Positions 7,188 to 15,095 of a stretch of DNA of 64,000 nt are shown here, in pieces. Made by a program: the position numbers and the translations under genes. This DNA is from JAGVSZ01 sp963716855. GTDB taxonomy: Bacteria > Pseudomonadota > Gammaproteobacteria > Burkholderiales > SG8-39. Position 1 is the first letter of the stretch. Every line of letters begins with the position of its first letter. The stretch lies in the NCBI GenBank assembly GCA_963716855.1, contig CAVQUV010000029.1, positions 124,001 through 188,000 of the forward strand, given 5' to 3'. The notes under the pieces are model-generated. The model worked only from the letters and a program-made list of their open reading frames with translations, ran no database searches and was not told the origin of the DNA.

Positions 7188-8809
7188 GATCGATCTCCAA
7201 TCCGGCGACGGCCCGACTCTAGCACCGCGGGTGCGAGCTCAGCCCGCCGGGGCACGCTCGCGGGCGACGGCAGCGGCACCATTTGCGGCGCACCGGGTAC
7301 CTGGCAGCCTTCGACGCAGCAGCGCCCCGGCTGGCGGTTGCGCGTGATCTTCCGGGTCTCGTCGGTGAGGATGCCGCGCTCGAGCAGCCGCTCGACGAGG
7401 TCGACCTTGTTGCCGACCGGATAGTGGCGCCAGATCTCCATCTGCATCGCCTCGGGCGAGCCGCCACCGTGCAGCGAGATCACCGAGTACCACCCGGCCT
7501 GGTACGAGGCGGTGAGGTCCTCGACGAGGCGCGCGACCTCGATGCGCTTCTCGTACGGAATGTCCGAGCGTGCGCCGAGCAGCTCGGAGAGTCGCCCCGC
7601 GGTGGCCGGGTTGTGGTCCTCGTCGGGCCCCGGCAGCGTGACGATCAGCCCGCCCGAGAGGTGATGCGCGAGCCGGTGCATGTCGTAGATCTGCGTCGCG
7701 AGCAGGAGCTTGCCGATGTTTCCGAACACGGCGTCCGGCACCGCGACGCCGGCCGGGTCCTGCGCGCAGTACACCGAGGCGGCGACCCCGCAGGCGTAGA
7801 AGCCCTCGACGATCTTGATCAGCTCGACCATCTGCCCGCGCAGGTTCGACGCGTCGTCGAGGTCGACGCCGTTCGCCTCGGTCATCAACGCGCTTGCGCC
7901 GATCAGCAGGTCGCCGAACCCGGCGCGCGCCGCGATGCAGGTCTGGCGGTGGTGCTGCGCGTACTGATAGGTGAGGAAGCCCGAGTGCTGCCACTCGCCG
8001 GCGAGGAACACGCGCTCCCACGGCACGAACACCCGATCGAAGATCGCGACCGCCGTGGACTGGCCGTACTTCGCGCTGAACTTCGCCGCCGCTTCTCCCG
8101 GGCGTCCCGCCGGTCGCGCGACCAGCGTGAGGTTCTCCGCGTCCACCGGCACCGCGCAGCAGACGGCGTAGTCAGCGTCCGCCTCGGTCATGTTCCGGCA
8201 CGGCATGACGAGCAGCTCGTGCATGTACGGCGCGCCGGTGATGATCGCCTTCGCGCCGGCGATCACGATCCCGTCCTTGCGCCGCTCGACGATGTGCACG
8301 TACGCGTCCGGGTTCGGCTGCTCGAAGGGACGCAGCGTGCGGTCGCCCTTGCCGTCGGTCATCGCCACGCCGAGCGCGAGATCCTCGGCGTACACGCGAT
8401 CGAGATACGCCGCGACCCGCTCGCCGTACGAGGTGCCGCAATCGGCGTCGGTGCGCGCGGCCGCCTGACGCAGCGCGGCAAGCGCATCCCCGCCCAGGTA
8501 GCGCTGCGCACACCCCGTCTCCTGACAGAGCAGGCGCACGGCCTCCAGCTTGTTGAGGAGATCCTGGCTCGAGGCGGGAACCGCGTTCATGCGGTTGACC
8601 ACGCGGCCCCCCGCGAGATCGGGCCGGCTCGCGCGCATCACCGGCGCGAGGTCCTCGCGCAGGGCGTAGTCGTACGACAGCGCCAGGCCGTTCACGCCGG
8701 GCGCGAGCAGCGGTTCGTCCGCCACCGAGCCCACCTGCTGCCCGTTCACGTACACGCGCGGCCGATAGCGTCGCAGCGACTCGCGGTAGTCCTTGCCGGA
8801 CATCAGCAT
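7184..8809 (-). CDS. 4-hydroxybutyryl-CoA dehydratase/HpaB-superfamily flavoprotein lacking cluster ligands
   Basis: 541-aa FAD protein colinear with 4-hydroxybutyryl-CoA dehydratase (AbfD): N-terminus YRESLRRYRPRVYVNG, middle AMTDGKGDR and IVERRKDGI, C-terminal LHGGGSPEAMQ. Of the four AbfD [4Fe-4S] ligands (Cys99, Cys103, His292, Cys299), the first Cys (ETGCAQRY) and the His (HHRQTC) are kept. The second is Tyr and the fourth Ala, so a cluster is unlikely. It is more probably an FADH2-dependent monooxygenase or an isomerase. A C-terminal extension of about 60 residues includes GRCCVEGC. ATG at 8809 follows a strong AGGAGG. It is first gene of the operon with the Rieske alpha and beta subunits. 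Confidence 0.8.
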   Translation of the reverse strand: MLMSGKDYRESLRRYRPRVYVNGQQVGSVADEPLLAPGVNGLALSYDYALREDLAPVMRASRPDLAGGRVVNRMNAVPASSQDLLNKLEAVRLLCQETGCAQRYLGGDALAALRQAAARTDADCGTSYGERVAAYLDRVYAEDLALGVAMTDGKGDRTLRPFEQPNPDAYVHIVERRKDGIVIAGAKAIITGAPYMHELLVMPCRNMTEADADYAVCCAVPVDAENLTLVARPAGRPGEAAAKFSAKYGQSTAVAIFDRVFVPWERVFLAGEWQHSGFLTYQYAQHHRQTCIAARAGFGDLLIGASALMTEANGVDLDDASNLRGQMVELIKIVEGFYACGVAASVYCAQDPAGVAVPDAVFGNIGKLLLATQIYDMHRLAHHLSGGLIVTLPGPDEDHNPATAGRLSELLGARSDIPYEKRIEVARLVEDLTASYQAGWYSVISLHGGGSPEAMQMEIWRHYPVGNKVDLVERLLERGILTDETRKITRNRQPGRCCVEGCQVPGAPQMVPLPSPASVPRRAELAPAVLESGRRRIGDRS

Positions 8810-8910
8810 TGGGGAACCTCCTCGGGCTCGGAGCGGCGCATTATCCCGCCCCGCCGGGGATCGAGTAATCTTCCCGCGTCCCGTTCCGCACCCTCGATCG
8901 TGGAGGCTGG

Positions 8911-9871
8911 ATGATGGCCCGCGCACTCGTGCTCCTCGCGGCCTGCGTGCTCTCGCTGCAGGTCTTCGCGCAAGCATTCCCCTCGAAGCCCGTCCGGCTC
9001 GTGGTCGGCTATCCGCCCGGCGGGTCGGGGGACTTCCTCACGCGGCTCGTCGCCGAGGAGATGTCGAAGGACCTCGGTGTCGCCGTCATCGCCGAGAACC
9101 GGCCCGGCGCGGGCGCGACCATCGCCTCCGAGCTCGTGGCGAGGGCGCCGGCGGACGGCTACACGCTGCTCAACTCGACGCACCACACGATCAACAAGGC
9201 GCTCTACAAGAAGCTCGGGTACGACCCGGACAAGGACTTCGCGGCCGTGACGCGCATCGCCACCGGGCCGCTCGTCATCGTCGTCAACAACAACCTGCCG
9301 TTCAAGACGCTTAAGGAGCTGATCGACTACGCCAGGGCGAATCCGGGCAAGCTGTTCAACGCCAACTCCGGGGCCGGCTCGTCGCCGCATCTCGCCGCGG
9401 TGCAGTTCGAGGCGGCGGCCGGCGTGAAGTTCACGACCGTGCCGTTCAAGGGCGGCGGGCCGGCGGCGCAATCGATCATCGCGGGGGACACTCAGGTGAT
9501 GTTCGCGACCTCGCCGACGGTGATGGGATTCATCCGCGCCGGACGCATGCGCGCGCTCGCCGTGACGACCGCGAAGGCCTCGCCCGCGATTCCCGGCATT
9601 CCCGGTGCCGAGGAAGCCGGCCTGGCCGGCTACGATTCGAACTTCTCGTTCGGGCTGTACGTGCCGGCCGGGACGCCGCCCGCCGCGATCAAGCGGCTCC
9701 ACGAGGCCGCGGTGAAGGGCCTCGCCAAGCCCGAGGTGCGCGAGAAGATCGCGCTGCAGGGGATGGATGCGATCCCCATCCGCGTCGCCGGAGGCGTTCG
9801 AGGCCGAGCTGAAGGCCGAAGCGCCGATGTGGGAGCGCGTGGTGCTCGATTCCGGGGCGCGGGTGGAGTGA
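8911..9871 (+). CDS. Bug/TctC-family substrate-binding protein (frameshifted near 3' end)
   Basis: Periplasmic receptor with a signal peptide ending QVFAQ and family motifs FPSKPVRLVVGYPPGG, ENRPGAGATIA and NNNLPFKTLKELIDYA. The frame breaks near 9784. The expected tail, SPEAFEAELKAEAPMWERVV, continues in another frame to TGA at 9871, giving about 320 residues. One extra base explains this. It diverges from the AbfD-like/Rieske operon across 101 bp and probably captures that operon's substrate. GGAGG precedes the ATG. Confidence 0.88.
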
Positions 9872-9878
9872 ACCTCAC

Positions 9879-10274
9879 ATGCCGTCGGGAAAGACCGGAC
9901 CAGACAGCGACCGGCTGAACCGGCTCGTCGCCGAGGCCCGGCGCGACCGGGAGCGGCGCGAGAAGACCTATCGGGAGCAGGCACTCAAGCTCTATCCATG
10001 GGTCTGCGGGCGCTGCGCCCGCGAGTTCACCCGCGCGACGGTCCATCAGCTCACGGTCCACCACAAGGACGGCAATCACGACAACAATCCGCGCGACGGC
10101 AGCAACTGGGAGCTGCTGTGCGTCTACTGCCACGACAACGAGCACTCGCGCCAGCTTGAGCACGATGCGCAGGGCGCGCCGGCGCCTGGCGGAGCGCACG
10201 ACCCGCCCGCGACGCACAAGCCGTTTGCGGACCTCGAGGCCTTGCTGAAAAGAAAGGGCAAGGGTGCCCCCTGA
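9879..10274 (+). CDS. yajD: YajD-family HNH nuclease
   Basis: 131-aa protein closely matching Escherichia coli YajD: YREQALKLYPWVCGRCAREF, TVHHKDGNHDNNPRDGSNWE, LLCVYCHDNEHS and a tail PFADLEALLKRK. The zinc-binding CxxC pairs and the HH...N...H active-site pattern of the HNH fold are visible at residues 43-90. The cellular role of YajD is not established. It lies 7 bp after the Bug gene and 27 bp before the EamA transporter. Confidence 0.92.
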   Translation: MPSGKTGPDSDRLNRLVAEARRDRERREKTYREQALKLYPWVCGRCAREFTRATVHQLTVHHKDGNHDNNPRDGSNWELLCVYCHDNEHSRQLEHDAQGAPAPGGAHDPPATHKPFADLEALLKRKGKGAP

Positions 10275-10301
10275 CGGCGGCGCAGCCGCGCCACCGCCCG
10301 C

Positions 10302-11141
10302 ATGTCGCTGACGGTAATGCTCGCGGTGCTCGCCGCAGCGGCGCTGCACGCGAGCTGGAACGCGATCGGGAAAGCGGCGAGCGGGAAGGCAGGTGACGTA
10401 ATCGCAGTCGGCGTCACCGCGGGCGCTCTGGCGGCGTGCGCGCTGCCCTTCCTTCCGCTGCCTGCGCAGGCGAGCTGGCCGCAGCTCGCGGCGTCGGCGG
10501 TCATCCATCTCGCCTACTTCAAGCTGCTCGAGCTGGCCTATCGCTCGGGCGATCTCAGCGTCGCCTACCCGCTGATGCGCGGCACGCCGCCTCTCGTCAC
10601 CGCGCTCGGCGCGTGGGCGCTGCTCGCCGAGCCGCTGTCGCCCGCGGGATGGACCGCGGTGGGCATCATCGTCGCCGGCGCGCTGGCGCTCGCGGCCGAC
10701 GGGCTGCGCGGACGTCACGTCGGCACGCGGTCGCTCGCGATCGTCGGTGCGAACATCCTCGTGATTGTCGTCTACACGCTCGTCGACGGATCGGGCGTGC
10801 GCGCGTCGGGCAACGCGCCGAGCTACATCGCGTGGATGTTCGCGCTCACGGCGCTGACGCTGGTGCTGGCGCGCCCGTGGCTCGGCGTCCGCGGGATGCC
10901 GCAGTCGCACGGCGCATGGGGACTGCTTGTCGCAGGCGCGGCGTGCACGCTCGGCTCGTACGGCATCGTGCTCTGGGCGATGACGCTCGCACCGATCGGA
11001 CTGGTTGCGGCGTTGCGCGAAACCTCGATCGTGTTCGGCACGGTGATCGCCGCAACGTGGCTCCGCGAGCGCGTGTCGGCGCAGCGTTGGGCAGGAGTGG
11101 CGCTCATCGCCGCGGGCGCGGCGGCGATGCGGCTCGCGTGA
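10302..11141 (+). CDS. EamA/DMT-family transporter
   Basis: 279-aa membrane protein with about ten hydrophobic segments arranged as two five-helix EamA repeats. The repeat ends are marked by YPLMRGTPPLVTALGAWALL and by LRETSIVFGTVIAATWLRER, the usual family signatures. DMT proteins export or exchange small metabolites; the substrate is not predictable here. No operon partner is evident beyond the short gap to yajD. Confidence 0.9.
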   Translation: MSLTVMLAVLAAAALHASWNAIGKAASGKAGDVIAVGVTAGALAACALPFLPLPAQASWPQLAASAVIHLAYFKLLELAYRSGDLSVAYPLMRGTPPLVTALGAWALLAEPLSPAGWTAVGIIVAGALALAADGLRGRHVGTRSLAIVGANILVIVVYTLVDGSGVRASGNAPSYIAWMFALTALTLVLARPWLGVRGMPQSHGAWGLLVAGAACTLGSYGIVLWAMTLAPIGLVAALRETSIVFGTVIAATWLRERVSAQRWAGVALIAAGAAAMRLA

Positions 11142-11163
11142 ACGCAGCGCCGTAGCGCGCGCC

Positions 11164-11787
11164 TTACCGCGCCCGCTGCTGAGCCGGCTTGCGCGCGAGG
11201 CAGGTGCGAACGTGATTGTCGCGCCACTGGTCGCGCAAGCCCAGGATCTCCGCCTCGTTCTCGCAGCGCTGCGTCCGGCCGGCGAGGTCGTTGGAGGTCG
11301 CCTCGATCCGCGGCGCCAGCGGCTCGCGAAAAGCCGGCTCGTCCTCGGGCGGGTCGACGCTGCCGTCGCCGAGCCGCTCGACCTCCACCATCACCGTGAG
11401 CTGGCCGTAGCTGCCGAGCCCGATCTCCTCGGCCGCGCGGCGCGAAAGGTTGACGACCCGCCCGGGGCCGCCGCCCCAGCGATCGTTCACGACTACGCGC
11501 ACGGTTGTGCCGGTCGCGGGATCGGTGACGCGGATTCGCGTACCGAGCGGAAGCGTGCGATGCGCAGCGGTCAGCCGGTTGCTGTCGTAACGCTGCCCGC
11601 TCGCCGTCAGCTGGCCTTCGAGGTCGCCCGAGTAGACCGACGCGATCCCGGTTTCGGACGCCGGCACCTCGGCAACCGGACGCTCGACCTTCGGCCGCGC
11701 GGTGCTCGTCTGCGCGAGCGCCGGGACCGACGCGGCGATCAGGATTGTCGCGAGCACGAGATGCAGCGACGACGACGCAGCCGACAT
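11164..11787 (-). CDS. RlpA-like septal-ring double-psi beta-barrel protein
   Basis: 207 aa with a Sec signal peptide (residues 1-26, ending PALAQ) and a DPBB domain at residues 46-135: GIASVYSGDLEG, TASGQRYD, LTAAHRTLPLGT, NDRWGGGPGRVVNLS. RlpA proteins cleave or bind denuded peptidoglycan glycans in the periplasm. His (TAAHR) and Asp (NDR), needed by Pseudomonas RlpA, are present. Where that enzyme has its third important residue, Glu (SGE), this protein has Gln (SGQ). There is no lipobox and no SPOR domain; instead a 70-residue Cys/Arg-containing tail follows. It may be a weakened or binding-only paralogue. Confidence 0.85.
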   Translation of the reverse strand: MSAASSSLHLVLATILIAASVPALAQTSTARPKVERPVAEVPASETGIASVYSGDLEGQLTASGQRYDSNRLTAAHRTLPLGTRIRVTDPATGTTVRVVVNDRWGGGPGRVVNLSRRAAEEIGLGSYGQLTVMVEVERLGDGSVDPPEDEPAFREPLAPRIEATSNDLAGRTQRCENEAEILGLRDQWRDNHVRTCLARKPAQQRAR

Positions 11788-11812
11788 CCGTGCCCCTCGG
11801 GCCGTCGCGCGC

Positions 11813-12841
11813 TCAGGACAGCTCGCGCCGGACGATGCCGGCGCCGGCGGCGAGCGCCGCGAGCTTGCCGAACGCGACCTCGCGCGGCAGGTACTTCATG
11901 CCGCAGTCGGGCGCCGGGATGAGCCGGTCGACGCTCACGTGGCGCAGCCCGCTGCGGATCCGCGCCGCGACGACTTCCGCGGTCTCGACCTTCCGGTCGC
12001 CGAGGTCGATGACGCCGAGCATGATCCGCTTGTGCGCGAGGTCCTTCAGCACGCCGAGGTCGAGCTTCGGCTGGGCCGCCTCGATCGAGATCTGGTGCGC
12101 GGTGGTGTCGGCCAGCTCGGCGAGGAAGGCGTAGCCGGTCGGCTTCTCGTTCACGACCGCCGCGTAGCCGAAGCACACGTGCACGACCGTCGGCACGGTC
12201 AGCCCCTCGAGCGCGCGGTTGATCGCCTTTACCGCGTACCGCTTGGCCGCCTGCGGGTCGTTGCGCACCCACGGCTCGTCGAACTGGATGACGTCGGCGC
12301 CGGCGGCCTGCAGGTCGCGCGCCTCCGCGTTCACCGCCGCCGCGAAGTCCATGGCCATCTCTTCGTCGTCGCGATAGAACTCGTTCTTCGCCTGCTGCGC
12401 CATCGTGAAGGGCCCGGGCAGCGTGATCTTCGCGCGCCGATCGGTGTTGCGGCGCAGGAACGCCAGGTCGCGGACCTCGACCGCCTGCGTCCGGCGGATG
12501 CGCGCGACCACGCGCGGCACCGGCACCGACCGGCCCGAGCGATTGGTGATCGTCGCGGGATGGTCGTTGTCGATCCCCTCGAGCGCGGTCGCGAAGCGGT
12601 TCGAGTAGCTCTCGCGGCGCATCTCGCCGTCGGTGATGATGTCGATCCCGGCGCGCTCCATGTCGCGGATCGCGAGCAGCGTCGCGTCGTCCTGCGCCTG
12701 CTCGAGGAATTGCTCCGGCACGCGCCAGAGCTCGCGCGCGCGCACGCGCGGCACGCCCTTGGCGAGCAGGGCGCGATCGACGAGCCAGTCGGGCTGGGGA
12801 TAGCTGCCGACGACCGTCGTCGGCAAGAGCGGCTCGGCCAT
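11813..12841 (-). CDS. Cobalamin-independent methionine synthase-like (MetE C-terminal domain) protein
   Basis: 342-aa single-domain member of the MetE/UROD-like TIM-barrel family. The zinc ligands of MetE are recognisable in order: His and Cys in VHVCFG, Glu in ISIEAAQ and Cys in PAPDCGMK. The N-terminus TTVVGSYPQP and the ITDGEMRRESY motif are standard. It lacks the N-terminal half of classical MetE, so it may use a methylated corrinoid protein or an S-methyl compound as donor. It lies 4 bp from the upstream lactonase gene, probably in one transcript. The exact acceptor is unknown. Confidence 0.87.
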   Translation of the reverse strand: MAEPLLPTTVVGSYPQPDWLVDRALLAKGVPRVRARELWRVPEQFLEQAQDDATLLAIRDMERAGIDIITDGEMRRESYSNRFATALEGIDNDHPATITNRSGRSVPVPRVVARIRRTQAVEVRDLAFLRRNTDRRAKITLPGPFTMAQQAKNEFYRDDEEMAMDFAAAVNAEARDLQAAGADVIQFDEPWVRNDPQAAKRYAVKAINRALEGLTVPTVVHVCFGYAAVVNEKPTGYAFLAELADTTAHQISIEAAQPKLDLGVLKDLAHKRIMLGVIDLGDRKVETAEVVAARIRSGLRHVSVDRLIPAPDCGMKYLPREVAFGKLAALAAGAGIVRRELS

Positions 12842-12845
12842 GCGA

Positions 12846-13712
12846 TTACTCCAGGTACTGGGGCGCCTTCGGCACGCGCGCGCTCTGCGTCTTGTCGTGG
12901 TTGATCCACAGCTGCGCGTTGTACTGCGCGATCACGCCGGCGACGCGGTCCATGCTTTTCACGGTTTCGGCGCTGTTGAAGTTCATGCCCGGCACCCGCC
13001 GGTTCGTCCAGTTCGACTCGAAGTGCACCATGTCGCCCGACAGGATCACGGCGCCCGTCTTCGGCAGCCGGACGAGCAGCGACTGATGCCCCGGCGTGTG
13101 GCCCGGCGTCGACAGGATCACGACCGAGCCGTCGCCGAACACGTCCTGGTCGCCCTTGAGCTTCACGACCGGATTCGCGCGCAGCTTCTCGTACGTCGCC
13201 GGCTGGAAGCCGAACTTCTGCGGCGTGGGTCCGAACACCGCCTCGTACTCCGTCTCCTGGATGTACAGGGTCGCGGCCGGGAAGAGGTTGGCGTTGCCCG
13301 CGTGATCCGGGTGGAAGTGCGAGAACGCGATCACGGTCACGTCGGTCGTCTTGACGCCGACTTCCGCGAGCTGCGCCGAAAGTGCCTTCGGCAGGCGCGC
13401 GTGCAGCGCGCCGCCGGCCGCGACGAGCCCGTCCGGCATCGCCGCGACGGCGTCCGAGAACCCGGTGTCCCACAACAGCAGCCCCTTCGAGTGCCGGATC
13501 AGGTAGCAGTTGTTGCTGAACTCCCATGGCTGCCCGACGTTCACCCCCGGCGACCACCGCGACACGTCCGTCGTCCGCGACTCGCCGCAGTTGAAGACGT
13601 ACATCCGCTGGATCCCGGCCGGGCTCTTCTCCGCCATCTGCGTGCAGCCGGCCGCGAGGGCCGCCATGGCCACCAGCGGAACGACGATGCGAATCAGCGC
13701 GCGAGCGGTCAT
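12846..13712 (-). CDS. MBL-fold hydrolase, N-acyl homoserine lactonase-like, lipoprotein
   Basis: 288 aa with a lipoprotein signal (MAALAAGC, Cys23) and a metallo-beta-lactamase core. Zinc ligands are SHFHPDHAGN, GHTPGH, SGDMVHF and a final NHD, which is the lactonase-type arrangement. Predicted to be anchored in the periplasm, facing lactone or ester substrates. It precedes the MetE-like gene by 4 bp. Quorum quenching is possible but unproven. Confidence 0.88.
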   Translation of the reverse strand: MTARALIRIVVPLVAMAALAAGCTQMAEKSPAGIQRMYVFNCGESRTTDVSRWSPGVNVGQPWEFSNNCYLIRHSKGLLLWDTGFSDAVAAMPDGLVAAGGALHARLPKALSAQLAEVGVKTTDVTVIAFSHFHPDHAGNANLFPAATLYIQETEYEAVFGPTPQKFGFQPATYEKLRANPVVKLKGDQDVFGDGSVVILSTPGHTPGHQSLLVRLPKTGAVILSGDMVHFESNWTNRRVPGMNFNSAETVKSMDRVAGVIAQYNAQLWINHDKTQSARVPKAPQYLE

Positions 13713-13754
13713 GGCAGCCTCCTCAACGGCGAACGAGCCAGGGGCGGATGGTAC

Positions 13755-14937
13755 TCAGTACGGCAGGCCCACGTAGTTCTCGGCGAGCGCCGCCTGCGCG
13801 GCGGGCGAATCGAACAGGTACTCGCAGTTCGGCGAGCTGGATCTTCTCGCCGAACGGTCCGTGATCCGGGAAGCGGTGCAGCAGCATCGTCATCCACCAC
13901 GAGAAGCGCTCGGCCTTCCAGATGCGGCGCAGCGCGCGCTCCGAATAGGCGTCGAGGCCTTCGGCGCGGCCGTGCCGCGTAGTGCTCGCGCAGGCCGTCG
14001 AACAAGTAGCGCACGTCGCTCGCGGCGAGGTTGAGGCCCTTCGCGCCGGTGGGCGGCACGATGTGCGCCGCGTCGCCGGCGAGGAAGAGTCGGCCGAAGC
14101 GCATCGGCTCGGCGACGAAGCTGCGCAGCGGCGCGATGCTCTTCTCGATCGAGGGCCCGGTGACGAGCGCGGCCGCGGCGCGCGGGTCGAGCCGCCGCGC
14201 GCAGCTCGTCCCAGAAGCGCTCGTCCGGCCACTCCTCGACGCTGCTCGGCGAGCGTGCACTGCAGGTAGTAGCGGCTGCGCGTGCGGCTGCGCATGCTGC
14301 ACAGCGCGAAGCCGCGCTCGTGGTTCGCGTAGATCAGCTCGTCGGACACCGGCGGCGACGTCGGCGAGCACGCCGAGCCAGCCGAACGGATAGACGCGCT
14401 CGTAGGTGCGGATCGCCGACGCGGGAACGCTCTGCGCGGCACACGCCGTGGAAGCCGTCGCAGCCGGCGATGAAGTCGCATTCGAGCGTGCGGGCCTCGC
14501 CGTCCGTGCCGGTAGCGCACCGCCGGGCGGTCGGCGTCGAAGCCGTGCACGCTCACGTCCTCGGCCTCGTAGACCGACGGCGCGCCCGCTCGCGGCGCGC
14601 GCGTCCATCAGGTCGCGCGTGACCTCGGTCTGGCCGTAGACGATCACGTTCTTGCCGCCGGTCAGGCCGTTCAGGTCGATGCGATGGCGCGCCGCCGGCC
14701 GAAGCTGATCTCGATGCCGTCGTGCACCAGCCCCTCGGCGTGCAGGCGCGCGCCGACGCCCGCCTCGTCCAGCATGTCCACCGTGCCCTGCTCCAGCACG
14801 CCGGCGCGGATGCGCCCGAGCACGTACTCCGGCGTCCGCTGCTCGAGGATGACGTTGTCGATGCCGGCGCGCTGGAGCAGCTGTCCCAGCAGCAGGCCCG
14901 ACGGGCCGGCGCCGATGATCGCGACCTTGGTGCGCAT
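13755..14937 (-). pseudogene. pobA: 4-hydroxybenzoate 3-monooxygenase, broken by several frameshifts
   Basis: The full PobA sequence can be followed from ATG at 14937 to TGA at 13755, but only by switching frame at least five times. Landmarks in order: FAD motif IIGAGPSGLLLGQLL, RIRAGVLEQGTVD, GLTGGKNVIVYGQTEVTRDL, SDELIYANHERGFALCS, GPSIEKSIAPLRSFV, RLFLAGDAAHIVPPTGAKGL, KAERFSWWMTMLLHRFPD, and the end ALAENYVGLPY. PobA converts 4-hydroxybenzoate to protocatechuate with NADPH and O2. The conserved order and ends argue for one gene with many small indels, either sequencing errors or recent decay. No PobR is seen next to it. Confidence 0.88.
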
Positions 14938-15095
14938 GGGTTTCCTCCAGTCGGTCCGGGGCGCGGCGGGTCCAGCGGGAACTTTGCTCCCCAACCCGCC
15001 TTTCCAGCGTTATTATTCAAAGCCTTGGCATCCGGCCCTAAAGCCGAACCCGAAAATGGGCCGGTGCCAGGATACCCAGAGAGAAGGAGGCTGCC

